Shown here piece after piece: positions 36,901 to 48,410 of a DNA stretch of 64,000 bases. The DNA comes from Dillenia suffruticosa (Eukaryota > Streptophyta > Magnoliopsida > Dilleniales > Dilleniaceae), in contig JAVTVX010000002.1 in NCBI GenBank assembly GCA_033439265.1, forward strand, positions 11,382,174 through 11,446,173, written 5' to 3'. The notes under the pieces were generated by a model, which searched no databases, was not told the DNA's origin, and worked only from the letters and a program-made list of their open reading frames with translations. The position numbers were made by a program, and so were the translations under genes. Position 1 is the first letter of the stretch; every line of letters starts with the position of its first letter.

Positions 36901-39900
36901 AACATTCTCAATTTAAAAGTTTCCTTTATGATTTTGTTTTATTTTTTTGTAAATTGAATAAATTGACATTTTGGTCCATTTAGGGTTTTGTTCTCATTCA
37001 TATTGTCATTGTGATTCTTATCATGGCCAATATATCCAAGGTGAATACAATGTTTAGAATTGTGTTTGCCATCTTGCCACATGTTCTAAGGACACCTGTC
37101 ATGATCTGCTCATAGTTGTAGTTTTTGTAGTAACTATGGTATTTATAATTCTAGATATTATGACCATAGATATAATTATTTATCTTTTTCACGAGAAGTC
37201 CCTGGATATGCCTGTGAGACTAATTATTATGATGGTTGTTTTGTTGAGTCTTAATATTGTAACCCTGCTACACGATTTCAATCTAAACTTAATATAATTT
37301 CTCGTGAGAACTAAAAGAAAAAAAGACTTAAATTTTATAATACAATAAAAAGAGAATATGAAGAATGTAAAACTGAGCTTAGACAGATTCATGAAAATTG
37401 AATAATATTCAATCCCAAGAATCTAATTTGAATTCAATATATTAGGAACCATTGAACAGATTGCACAAGTTAATAAGTCTTTTCATGCGATTAAAGAAGA
37501 GCTGAGAAAATTATTGTGGTTGATGATGTTCTCCTTCCTTCTTTATGTAGGGGAGGAGAGAAATGTAAAACTGAGCTTGTTGAGAATTTAAAAAATATTG
37601 AAAAGGTCAAAAAGGATGTGAAAAATGAAAATTTTAAAAAGGTTTCTAAGGATGCGAGGCAAAATTTTTCATATTTAGATGTGGACCTTATGTTAATTTG
37701 TTTAATTTACTTATGAATAGATTTATAATTCTTTTTCTTTGATGAGAATTTTCACTGCTTTTGAGATGTTATGAAGTTATGATGATTGTGGATTTGTTTT
37801 CAAGAGGAATTTCTCTGTGGAGTTATTTGGTTGTTTGGATTCACCCACCTTGATGTACACTTTATTACCATCCAGAGTTGAGTCTTTTCATCTGGGGAGA
37901 ATTGAGGCAAAATATATTTGAAGTTTCTCAAGATTTAGGGTTTTATTACGATTAATTATTTATTTATTTTTCTAATTTTTGTGAAATCGTTCTTTTGATA
38001 CTGTTTCTATATTTGTTTTCAGGTTCTTGGCTATATATTTAGCCATTAGGGTTTATTATTGTGATATACTTTGCTTAAGGGACTATATTGAGCCTTGTCT
38101 TCAAGTTAATTGTCCATCTCCCTGTCTTTCTCCCTCTCCCTTCTCTGGTTTGATCTCTTTCTTCTTTCCCTGCTTCTCTATTCTCCTATTGTCATTCGAC
38201 ATTACATTACTTATATTCTGTGAACACCATAAATAGAGATAAATTTGAGTAAACTGCTGACTGTTAAGGCATCAATCAGAAACCTGCCTCCGTATTAGAC
38301 ATGGTGCAGCAATTTGCCTCTTTGTATATAGAGTTCTATTTGAGGTGCCTCATAGGTCATGAGTGTTTGATCAACCTGGTGTAAGGTGTATACTGCACAG
38401 TCCACCTAAGTTGATTGATTCTAACCTCCTTAGAAATGATAATTGTTGTTTAGATGTAAATCCAATTATAGAATGCTATTCTCTTAGCATCAGCAGGCGG
38501 AATAGGCCGGGATGTGGCACTTGTTAAGAGTGACTTCTATTATATTTTAACCTTTATGGTGGAAATTTTCACGATTTTTTAATTTGTCTGTGGAAAGGTT
38601 CACTTCATTGAAAGCATCTGCTGTAGAAAGCTAATCAGACATCAGGCGGAGGGAATGCTTTAGTGCTATATTTTGTTGTGTTCAAGTGTAGGCATTATCT
38701 TGTCACCTTAACATTGAATCTTGGACTCCAGTTTACACTAATAAGCAGCCATATTACTTTCTAGATCTAATATTGCTTCTGGGTACCTGATCATTTGTTT
38801 AACAGGGAAGTTCTACAATCAGAGGTGATAAGTGGACTCCAAGATATGATCAAAGATGAGCTGCCAAAGTCTATTGACTTTGAGCAAGGAGATGCTGAAT
38901 CAGAATTATTATTGGATTTCCTCATATCAATGGAAGAGAAAAAGCGGCAACATGCCTCAAAGTTGGTGGAAGACATTAGGTTATTAACAGTGGATGCTGA
39001 AGAGGTTGCGAAAAGGCTCTTATCAAGAAGATCTTTATCCTCAAGAATTGACTCCATGAGATCCACTGTTTTAAGGGGAGATATGTTTCCCGAGAAAGAG
39101 CCTCCAGGTTTAGACTTGCTTTCTATAACACCCTTGTCTTCTACTCCAAATGCCTCAAGGCTGATGGTAAATTATCAACAGCTAGAAAGTGCTTACTTTT
39201 CCATGAGATCTAATATTCAGCTTCGAGAGACTGATACTGCAACACGTACAGACAACAATTTGTTAAAAGATCGAGGAAAATGGTATCCTTTAAAGAGAGA
39301 CGATCTTGGAGAGGAATCCTCAGATCGCCTCGGTGCTTTTCTTGATGGTTTATGCAAGTATGCTCGTTATAGTAAGTTAGAAGTTTGCGGGGCACTACGA
39401 AATGTGGAGTTCAGCAACTCTGCAAATGTGATTTGCTCTTTGAGCTTCGACCGTGATCAGGACTACTTCGCAGCTGCTGGAATAGCAAAGAAAATTAAGA
39501 TTTTTGAGTTTCAATCTCTCTTTAATGATTCTGTTGACATTCATTATCCAGTTATTGATATTCCAAATAGATCGAGGCTTAGCTGCATCTGCTGGAACAA
39601 CTATATCAAAAATTATTTAGCTTCAACTGATTATGATGGCATTGTTAAGGTGAGCATATGTTAAGGTGAGAATGTTTTGCATTTTGAATAATTTTCTATA
39701 GTCCAATTTACATATGTGAGCTGATACATATGTTCAGAAAAAAGAGTAGAGATTCCCATTTGTTCAGTCTTTTGAGGGTTTTGTAAAACATTAAGGTTGA
39801 TGGTATGGAACCCTCCCCCACAGTAGACACATATAATGATTGCAAAAGCACATTGAGTCATTCTTGTGTACATCAGGATTTTGGCCATATGAAGCGACTG

Positions 39901-41987
39901 TCCGAAGGGAAGCTTAATTCCCTTCATAAGCTCTTCCCATCCCGCCTAGCAAAGAGAAAAAGAATAATTCTTCCCATCCCAGCTTACATTTGTGTAAGCC
40001 ATATGTTTTTGCAATTCATATTAATGGTTACTTGAGATAAATTTATGCAATGCTAAAATTGGTTAATTGAGTCCAATTTATTTAAGTGAAATGAAATGTA
40101 AGCCAAATTTATATGCTGAGCTAACTAACTAGGTGCATAATGCTTAATGGAGTCGAGTCCAATCTGGTTTATCCTTCTCTTATGATCGGTTCTCTAGATG
40201 TACCTTGCCTCTGCTTGCTTTTCCTTGTGGAACTCATTTTGGTTTTTGCTTTGATTTGTATCAGATATGGGATGCAAGTCGTGGCCGGGTGTTTGCTCAG
40301 TACATTGAGCACCAAAAGAGAGCCTGGTCTGTTGACTTCTCTCAAGCAGATCCCATGAAATTGGCCAGTGGAAGTGATGATTCTTGTGTGAAATTATGGA
40401 GCATCAATGAGGCATGATCTCTGCTCTCTCTTTTCTAGAAAGTGGATACATAATGAAAGTTACATCTTGAAGGGAATTCAAATACCAATAAAAAAGTGGA
40501 TCCATAATACATTACACCACTTTCGGATGAAAAAGAAATGCAAACAATAGGGAAAGGGTAAAATGTTATTCATTTGTGTATATGCAATATAAAATGTTAT
40601 AGGTAAATATTATTCTAATGGCAATAAGGTAGTTGCTCACATGAGTTCGTCTCTTAAAATAGTGTGCTGTACTTTTTTATTGGAGAACTTTATTTTGGAA
40701 TTTGCCTTAGTGATGGCAGGAGACAATCCTTTTTTTGGGTGCTTCGAGCTGCCCATATGATTAGGTCCTGCAGAGTAATAGCAGCATTATACTGCAAGCA
40801 CATTTGCACGTCCACATGATTTCTGCATTTTAATGTGGTTTTCATGCTAATTGTTTATTGCTTGTCATAATATGTTACTTTAATTGCATAAAAAAATACA
40901 GTCCTTTTCTTCTAAGGTGGGCCCCTTTTTTTTCAGAAGAACTGTCTTGGAACAATAAGGAACATTGCAAGTGTTTGCTGTGTTCAGTTTTCTGCTCACT
41001 CTGCCCATTTACTTGCCTTTGGCTCAGCGGATTACAAAACCTACTGCTATGATCTTCGAAATGCTCGAGCTCCCTGGTGTACGTTGGCCGGCCATAACAG
41101 GGCAGTTAGTTATATCAAATTCTTAGATTCTGGAACCCTTGTTTCAGCATCCACTGACAGCACACTAAAGATTTGGGATCTAAGCAAAACCAGTTCACAT
41201 GGTTTTTCCATGAATGCTTGCCAAATAACCCTTAGGGGGCACACAAATGAGAAGGTGAATGTCTATCTGACTGTACTTCTTTATCTTATTTCAGAATCTC
41301 TAGTTATTTCTTTTTCCGGCCATACAAGGGAAGATTTGGCCAATAATTTCTTGTTTTTCTGGATTCTGGTTTCTGCTTCAGAATTTTGTGGGCTTATCTG
41401 TTGCTGATGGGTATATTGCCTGCGGTTCAGAAACAAATGAGGTAAAATATTTATTTAAAGTTTGAAATTTTATTGGTGAACTGGACATATATCCTTTGAT
41501 TCGAACATCATCCAGTGATGTTCATGATCAATTTCAGAAATTTAACTTGACAGATAACCATGACTAGTGCAAATATATTGATTAGATGATTTTCTGTATT
41601 GGTGAGCAAGCTCTTCTTGAACAGCATGTTGGCCAAAGCAAATGTTTATGAGATGAGAATAAAAGATTTCCATTTGGTAAAAATTGTTATCAGATGATTG
41701 TGACCAATTTTACTGCCTGAGGTTATTTCCTTCCACTTAGGTTTCACTTGCTGACAAATTTATCTTCTTCCTTCTGGTGATCTATTTTCCTCTTAGGTTT
41801 ATGCTTACTATAGATCTCTTCAATGCCCATCACTTCCCACAAATTTGGTTCAATTGATCCTATATCTGGAAAGGAGACTGATGATGATGCTGGACAATTT
41901 GTATCAAGCGTCTGCTGGAGAGGAAAATCAAACACAATTGTTTCTGCCAATTCCACTGGAAGCATTAAATTGTTGCAGTTGGTGTAA
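33964..41987 (+). CDS. SPA2: SPA2-like COP1 partner (SUPPRESSOR OF PHYA-105 family)
   Basis: Seven coding exons: 33964-35400, 35859-36016, 38806-39649, 40265-40411, 40937-41254, 41382-41441, and a last exon from 41797 (family-expected acceptor) or 41814 (see findings). The start [20 protein letters not shown] resembles SPA2. An N-terminal kinase-like domain follows ([15 protein letters not shown] upstream; [73 protein letters not shown]). Next come a coiled coil around [24 protein letters not shown] and a C-terminal COP1-type WD40 domain ([50 protein letters not shown]). SPA proteins join COP1 in nuclear E3 ligase complexes that degrade light-signalling factors in darkness. Length with the 41814 acceptor is 1,045 residues. 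The intron after 40411 has a GC donor. Confidence 0.9.
36165..38209 (+). mobile_element. Degenerate Copia-type LTR element in an SPA intron
   Basis: It lies within the 2.8-kb intron 36017-38805. Left LTR about 36165-36452 (start TGATGTAGAATATATTAAAAG) and right LTR about 37903-38209 (start TGAGGCAAAATATATTTGAAG) share further blocks: agggtttta, tttctaatttttgtga, gtgatatacttt-ttaa and tctctattctcctact-tcatt. The left LTR is followed at 36453 by tggtatcagaacc, one base off the initiator-Met-tRNA primer-binding consensus. A purine tract ggggagaa precedes the right LTR. The interior is only about 1.45 kb with no recognisable gag or pol, so it is a deleted or TRIM-like non-autonomous copy. LTR divergence is substantial, meaning an old insertion. 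Confidence 0.75.
36453..36465 (+). other. Primer-binding site of the intronic LTR element
   Basis: TGGTATCAGAACC matches the complement of the 3' end of initiator methionine tRNA except near its last positions, and lies directly after the left LTR. Confidence 0.7.
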
Positions 41988-42650
41988 ACATCCTGTTGAA
42001 GATCAATGGAGAATCCTTTCAATTACTTTATGTAACTAGCAAGTCCTACCTATTCTTTAAGCTGGCAATTGGTGCTGGGACAAGCTCGATGATTATCTTG
42101 AAGGGGCAATCATCAGATGGTGCAGAACCTCAACCAACATATGTAGTATGATCTGAAGCTGGCAAGAATTTTATAAGGTTTGAAGATTATGGTGGTGTGG
42201 GGGACAATGTTACTGAAGAAGACATGTTTGAGTGCAACAAAGTTGATGAACCGAACAATAATTGGGTAGGCCAGCAAGTTTTGTGGGGGCCGCTACATCA
42301 ATGGTCAAGCCATGAAAAGCTTGTCACGAAAAAGTTTGTGGCCGGCCGTATGATCAGTCTCTGCATACTGCCCCTAATGCTTCACCGCTGATCAAGTGTA
42401 TGGTCTGCGTTTCAAAGATGATCAGGATATGAGGCCTAACTTCTTCTCAAGATCAACATGACAATGAACTCAAGAAATTCTCATCATGTTTGTATAATAT
42501 GAATATAAGGTATATAAGAGCGTGTGGTGGTTCTTTTTTTTTTTTTTGTATACGTGCCTTTGAGGTTACAAGTAGGAACAAGAGAAGCCTCCTTTCCATC
42601 TTTTCTTTGTAAGACAGCAACCCATTATTGTAAATTTCTTAAATTTTGTT
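41988..42650 (+). other. 3' flank and probable 3' UTR of the SPA2-like gene
   Basis: No new domain appears beyond the WD40 end. The small open frame at 42197-42391 is not recognisable. The TAG at 42037-42039 would end the frameshifted reading of the last SPA exon. A T-rich run lies near 42533. Confidence 0.5.
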
Positions 42651-43026
42651 ATATATGAGAATTTTTTTATAGATGAGCTCAGAAATTTTATAACATTGCA
42701 TTTTGCTACTGTTAGGGCTAAATAGTGGACTTTTCTGTGCCATGAATTAGCAGACTAATTACCTTGTTAATTATATGGGGCATAATATCAATGTTGAACT
42801 GAGAATATGGTGCACTCACGGAATAAACTTTAAGCAATTTAAAGTTTGGAGAAGACCTATTTTGAGATATTAAGAAGTGGAGTTACTATGTATCAAAAGG
42901 CAAAATTCGTAATTTCTTAGTTATAGACTACCTACATTATCTGTAACAGTTGTACAAAACATGAATTTGGATGTTCATCTGACAATGATGCAGTGAAATG
43001 AACTACCGCAAAACTCCGAGTATGAA

Positions 43027-45243
43027 CTACAGCAACAACTCAGAGTCTGAGGCTGAGGCTGAGGCATGACCAGATCTTCGAATTCGTCTACCTGGGCTCA
43101 TCACAATTGCTCTACCTGGGCTCATCACAGTTGCCGATTGTCTTGCAGGCTTTGTAACATTAATTGACATTGACATACTTCGTCTACATGGATTCAATGG
43201 TGATGACCTTTGTGACGTTGCTACTCTTGGTGTCCTTGGTGTTCTTGGTGGTGACCCTATATGTTCAAAATGAAGTTCTTCGATTAAAGCCTTTTGACCT
43301 TAAAGAGGGGGAAAAAAAAAGGGGAAATTGAAGGATGGTGAGATTGACTGACCCAGAGTCTTGCTGGCCTTCATGTCTGAAGATCTCCTCATTGGAGAAC
43401 CCCTCTTATCTACAACTTCAGAACAAACCGACAGCTTATCACATAAAGGTTGGACAAAATCTTCCATCAATGAATTCGCTTCTCTGCATATAGCTTCACT
43501 CGCTGTCTCCCTCTCCCAGTTCTTTTCAACGAAGTTGGAACTATTCCTCTCTTTTTCCATGAGTCTAAAAGCAAACAACTCAAATGGAATTTGTGACACA
43601 GAGCCTACATCTGGAGAACTAATAAACTTCTTCGCATAAACAGCCTCTATGTCATAATAATCCACTGTTGGTGAGGGTGGTATTGCTAGACCATGATCTG
43701 GGTTCATTAGAATGAACCTTTTAATGAAGCGAAGAATCCTACATAAGGATGAGAAACTTGGGCGCTGAGCTGGTTCAGTTTGCCAGCATCTTTTGATCAA
43801 GTTTGAGAGGTACTTCGGTATTTGGCATGAGAAGAGAGGCCTTTCACCTGCTCTAATGTTTCTGCTCATCTTCTCTCCCTGGAGATGTCCGTCTTCGAAA
43901 GGCAGTTTTCCTGTCAAAAGCTGGAAGCAGATCATCCCAAAGCTGTAGACATCTGCTTTTTCTGTGTACTTGGGACTACAGGTGCCTTCCTCTTCTTGCT
44001 CGGCCAAAACTTCGGGGGCATGCCAAATGAAAGGATTAGCATCATTTTGGTTTGTGGTGTTTTGTGAATTAGGACTTATTATGGAGGTTAAGCCAAATCC
44101 TGCAATTTTGGCATGAACATAGCCCTCTAAAGATGAATTCCTTGCCTTGAGGAGGATATTGGAAGGATTCAAGTCTCCATGATATATCTTCTGCAAGTGA
44201 AGATATTCCATTCCTCTTGCGATTTGAAGCATGATATCAACCGTGACCGGAAGAGAAAATGGAATTCTCCTCTTTGGACTAGAATTCTCCCTTATATGGC
44301 TGCAAAGATCCTTGCTCATCAACTCCATAACAAGAAAACACTCTTTCTTCTCCTCATCATAAAATCCACAAAGATGCTGCATAACATTGCTATGCGATTG
44401 CAGCAAAAGAGATGAAATCTCAGGCACTAATGGATCAATCTCCCCATAAAAGTGTCTCAAAACAAAGCTCTCCCCCAACCAATGGATCTCCTTATACTCA
44501 CTCCCATTTCCCAATCTACGCCTCACTTGGTAATCCTTCGAATCAACTAATGTCGAACTAGGGAATTGCTTACTACCAAAGGGTTCCAGTCCGTTCAATT
44601 TTTTTAGCAGGATGTCTCCCAATCGACGTTCCCGCTTGGACAGTGCCCCTGAATTCTTCTTTTCTCTAATTGATTCAATAAGCCGCCATTTATCTTCTTT
44701 CCAAACACTCTCAAGACGACTACAAATGTCTCTAGAAACCAAGTATTGCTTCCCGAATTTCCACTGGAAAAGCTTGAGATCATTCCAGTCCCTTTCGCAC
44801 TGCCTCTCAAGTGCAAGCTTCTTCTTTAGTATCTCATCCTGATCAAGACCTGAAATTTCGCCAGCTATCTCAATCGCCTCAATGACAACAGGAAAACAAC
44901 AAAGCAAGTTGTGAATGAGAAACTCCACACAGTCCTTATTTTGATGAAGACATAATGCTTTTCCCCACCAGTCCTTTACCTCCGAACAATACATTATATA
45001 AAGCTCTCCATCTTTGAAGACCCTAATAAGCTCTTTCAAAGGTTGTTCCATTGCTTTCCATTTGGTGCTCTTCTCTTCCAACCTTAAGCTCTGCTTGATC
45101 TCCCCGGCAATGGTCTTGAAAGCCAAATCAAACATGTCGAGCAGCAAACAACACTGCTTTTGGTTGATCTGAATGTCTTCTTTCAACACCATTAGAGCCT
45201 TCAAACCTCCCAAAACCTCTCCTATTTGCCGGAATTGCTCCAT
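43027..45243 (-). CDS. DUF1221-type protein kinase-like protein, probable pseudokinase
   Basis: Two coding exons, 45243-43353 and 43298-43027, give 720 residues. I start at MEQFRQIGEVLGGLKALMVL because this is the typical family N-terminus; an in-frame ATG at 45300 probably lies in the leader. Residues 1-220 form the helical DUF1221-type region. Residues about 240-510 are a protein kinase fold: HGDLNPSN catalytic loop at 355-362, APE at 409-411, DVYSFGMICFQLLTGKLPF. Key positions are altered: the beta-3 motif reads FVLRHF with Arg263 where Lys is expected, and the DFG motif reads GFG at 382-384. The glycine loop is also weak. Exon 2 adds a Pro/Ser/Arg-rich tail with repeated VMSPGR and PRTPRTPR, likely phosphorylated. 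Catalytic loss is inferred; a scaffold or signalling role is possible but unknown. Confidence 0.85.
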
Positions 45244-45299
45244 TCCGACCTTGAAAATGTAAGAGGAGACCCCACGCACTGGGGGCCAAGCCAAAAGCA

Positions 45300-46643
45300 A
45301 AACTCAAATGACAACGATCACCGAAAATAAAGTTCTCTTGGGCCTGACAGAACAATTATGAAAGTCCTCAAAAGAAGGAAAAGGTGGCAACAAATCAAAA
45401 GAACCTAAAACAACGCTAAACAGATCAAAGAAAAAACTGGTATTATGCAAATTTCTTTTATATATGAATAACAGTTTCCAAGGACAATGATACAGAAGAT
45501 ATATTCATTTACAAGGAAATTTTTTAAACACTAGATAAACGAATAAAAAACGAACACAAAGAATCAGGAAGAGAACGCATGAAAATGAGAATTTTTACCT
45601 GCTATAAAAAGTCTTCTTCGTCGTCTTTATCACAAACAATTCCACAATTGAACATGAGATCAGAAAAGAGAATTTCGTCAAATTCTGACAAACCCAGAAC
45701 AAAAACAGCAAAATCTAATTAAGATCAATCAAAAACAAAACCTGGGTATCTCACAAAAATCCAAAATTAAATCCCCCACAAAAATTTTGATCTAATCAGG
45801 CCGAAATTACACCTAATAACGCCCGTCAGAGACGTTGATCAAAATTTGTGTGGGGGTACAGACAGAGATTAGCACCAGATGGGTCTGGATTCTTTTTTTT
45901 TTATATATATATATTTTGTCGATGGAAATTCCGAGAGAGGTATATTAGAAATCTAACTAAGGCCGGCAGTTGTCGGATTGCATTTTTGGGGAATTTCAAG
46001 TTTCAAACAACTTTGGCCGTTGAGAATTCCGTTTTCTTTGGGGGAGCGAGGGTGATTGTGACATAAATTCAATTTCGCGTATAACATTTTTGGTATTTAA
46101 TGATTTTTCGGGAGTTGACTGAGTGAGGAGAGTAACGGTCACCTGGATGTTGTTTAACGTTTTCTTGCTGTCAATCCGCGTAGCACCGAGTCTATGACGC
46201 AAATATTTACCCTTTTCTTAATTTTCTTTTTTAAGTCAAAGTGGCTAAAATTCATAAAAATTAAATAAATTAAAATAAAATTTGATATTAAAATTAAGAG
46301 GCTACTAAGAATCTAAGTTTTGTATATTAATCAACACTTTTCGCCTCAATTTTTTCAAAATTTTTGTTTATATTTAATTCAAGTTTTTTTTTCAGCAAAA
46401 TAAAAAATAAAAAAATGTATCAATGGGTTGCACAGCATGGTTCTAGCCTGCTTTTGCTTCACCAATGAAAAAATACGAGTTAAAAATTTAGGAGTCGACT
46501 CAAATAATCAGAAGACAACACGGTCTAAATCTTCTATACCGATCAATCCGATAAAGGTATAAATTATTTTTTTTAAAAAATTAAAATTTTACATGACTCG
46601 TTCAACATAAAAAGTGTCGATATGTTTGCATTATTTGTTGTAC

Positions 46644-46680
<37 letters not shown>

Positions 46681-48300
46681 TAATTGTAAATTTTATTTAA
46701 ATTATTATCCATTTTTCTCTGATATGAATAATGCTACAAAGATCAAATTAATTAAATCTTATAATAATAATTCATATTAATAAAAAAATAAAAACATTTC
46801 AAAATTGAATAATTAAATTGATTAAAATATTTTTTAATGAAATATCAAAATTTCTAAAAATATATTAAAATAATCACAAGTAAATTATAGTCTATTTTCG
46901 AACACAAACCATATAGTTTAGTGAGGATTAAGGTACACAAGTATGTTTGGGATTGATATGTACGGGAATGCTCGTGATCTTTTTTTTTTTTTTTTTCTTT
47001 TTTTAAAGAAAAAAGTTGCGTCAGCTTATAAGAAAAATTCTATTCTTTGTATGTGTATAATTTTTATTAATTGTATTATGTTATTTTTTTCAAGAATTAT
47101 CTAATTTTGTTCTTGTACAATAATTAACAAAAAATAACATACAAGAAAATTAAACTCACCTTGGCCATAATAAATTACATATCATTTTTAATAATTATTC
47201 CTGATTTTTCTATTTGTTTTTACTTTCCAAATGAAGCAAGAAAAATACTTTTTCAAATAAAAGATAGAAAAAAGGAGAGAGACCGATGGATAGTCTACGT
47301 AATAAGTAAAAGTTTTAAATTTTTTAATCAAATTTTAAATTTAAAATTTAGAAGTAAAGAGATTACGTTGAAAGTATTTTTAAATTGGATCTGATAATGA
47401 ATATCGGCGATACAGAGAGAGGGAGAGAGAGGGGGGGGTGGTGCAAAGTGACATACCTGAATGTGACTTGTGCTAATAATTTACATGTCCCAAGATATGC
47501 GTGACCAATTCCATTTTCCAACCAAATACGTCCATCTTGGATCAAAACTGAAGAATCAGGTATGGATTAAGACTTTATCAAAACCTAAATATTGAAGCAA
47601 TGACCAAAGACTGCAAATACAAAAAGCAAAATAAAAAAAAGTTCTAGAATAGTTGACCAACAAAATAGAGGAATCAAGCGGATTGAGAAACTCAGTTGAT
47701 CGTTGACTTTGATTTAGATTGCCGAAGACCTCTCTCTGTACCCATCCCTGCTTTGTCCCAAAAAATGAATTCATTAAATTAAATGAATTGAGTTTAAATA
47801 TCACATCTTTGAGTCTCAGTATATTATAAAACAAAATTTATTTAATTTAAACGGTATTTAATAAATTTAAAATTATTAAAGTTTGAAAATTTTTAAATTT
47901 TTAGTGAAATATATTATCTTATAAGATTTGATTATGTATTATTTATGTGGGATAGTTTAGTAATTACAATCTCGTTTTTTTAATGCAGTGATTTTAAATT
48001 TAAATATATTAGTAACCAAAAAAAAAATTCTGTTATGCTTCTACTACCCTATCGAGACGGTGCCATCGGGCCGGACCTAAGAATTCAAAGTGAACCACCC
48101 GATCCAACTGCAATATGGGCCGATAAAATAATGAAAAAAAAAAAAGAAAAAAAGAAAAAAGGAAATTCCCGGGAAGGCGGAGCACACAGGAATGGTGAAA
48201 AAGAGGAAAATAAAAATTAATAATAATATTAGGAAAAGAATATAGAGACTGGGATGGGATTTGAAATTGGATCGATAGACGCAATCAAAATTAAAATCGA
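45300..48300. other. Intergenic region between the kinase-like gene and the transporter
   Basis: It includes the kinase leader (possible UTR splice sites near 45275 and 45600) and then AT-rich DNA. A (TA)n run lies at about 46660-46682, poly-T at about 46980-46996 and a G-run at about 47431-47438. No gene, tRNA or transposon end is convincing. Both strands contain only low-complexity short open frames. Confidence 0.6.
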
Positions 48301-48410
48301 CGGATTTGGGGAAGGGGACGACCATTTCTAGCGTTTCCCCTTCGAATGATTTCTCTCACTCATCATTTGCCTCGATTCAGTTTGTGCCGGTTGTAAATGA
48401 GAAAAGCAAA

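Noticed and set aside
42197..42391. 64-codon open frame after the SPA gene
   Set aside because: It has no recognisable domain and sits in the likely 3' UTR.
45244..45300. Longer N-terminus for the DUF1221 kinase from an ATG at 45300
   Set aside because: Family members start at MEQFRQ; the additional 19 residues are not conserved in my recollection and a possible splice acceptor (cccccag) lies between.
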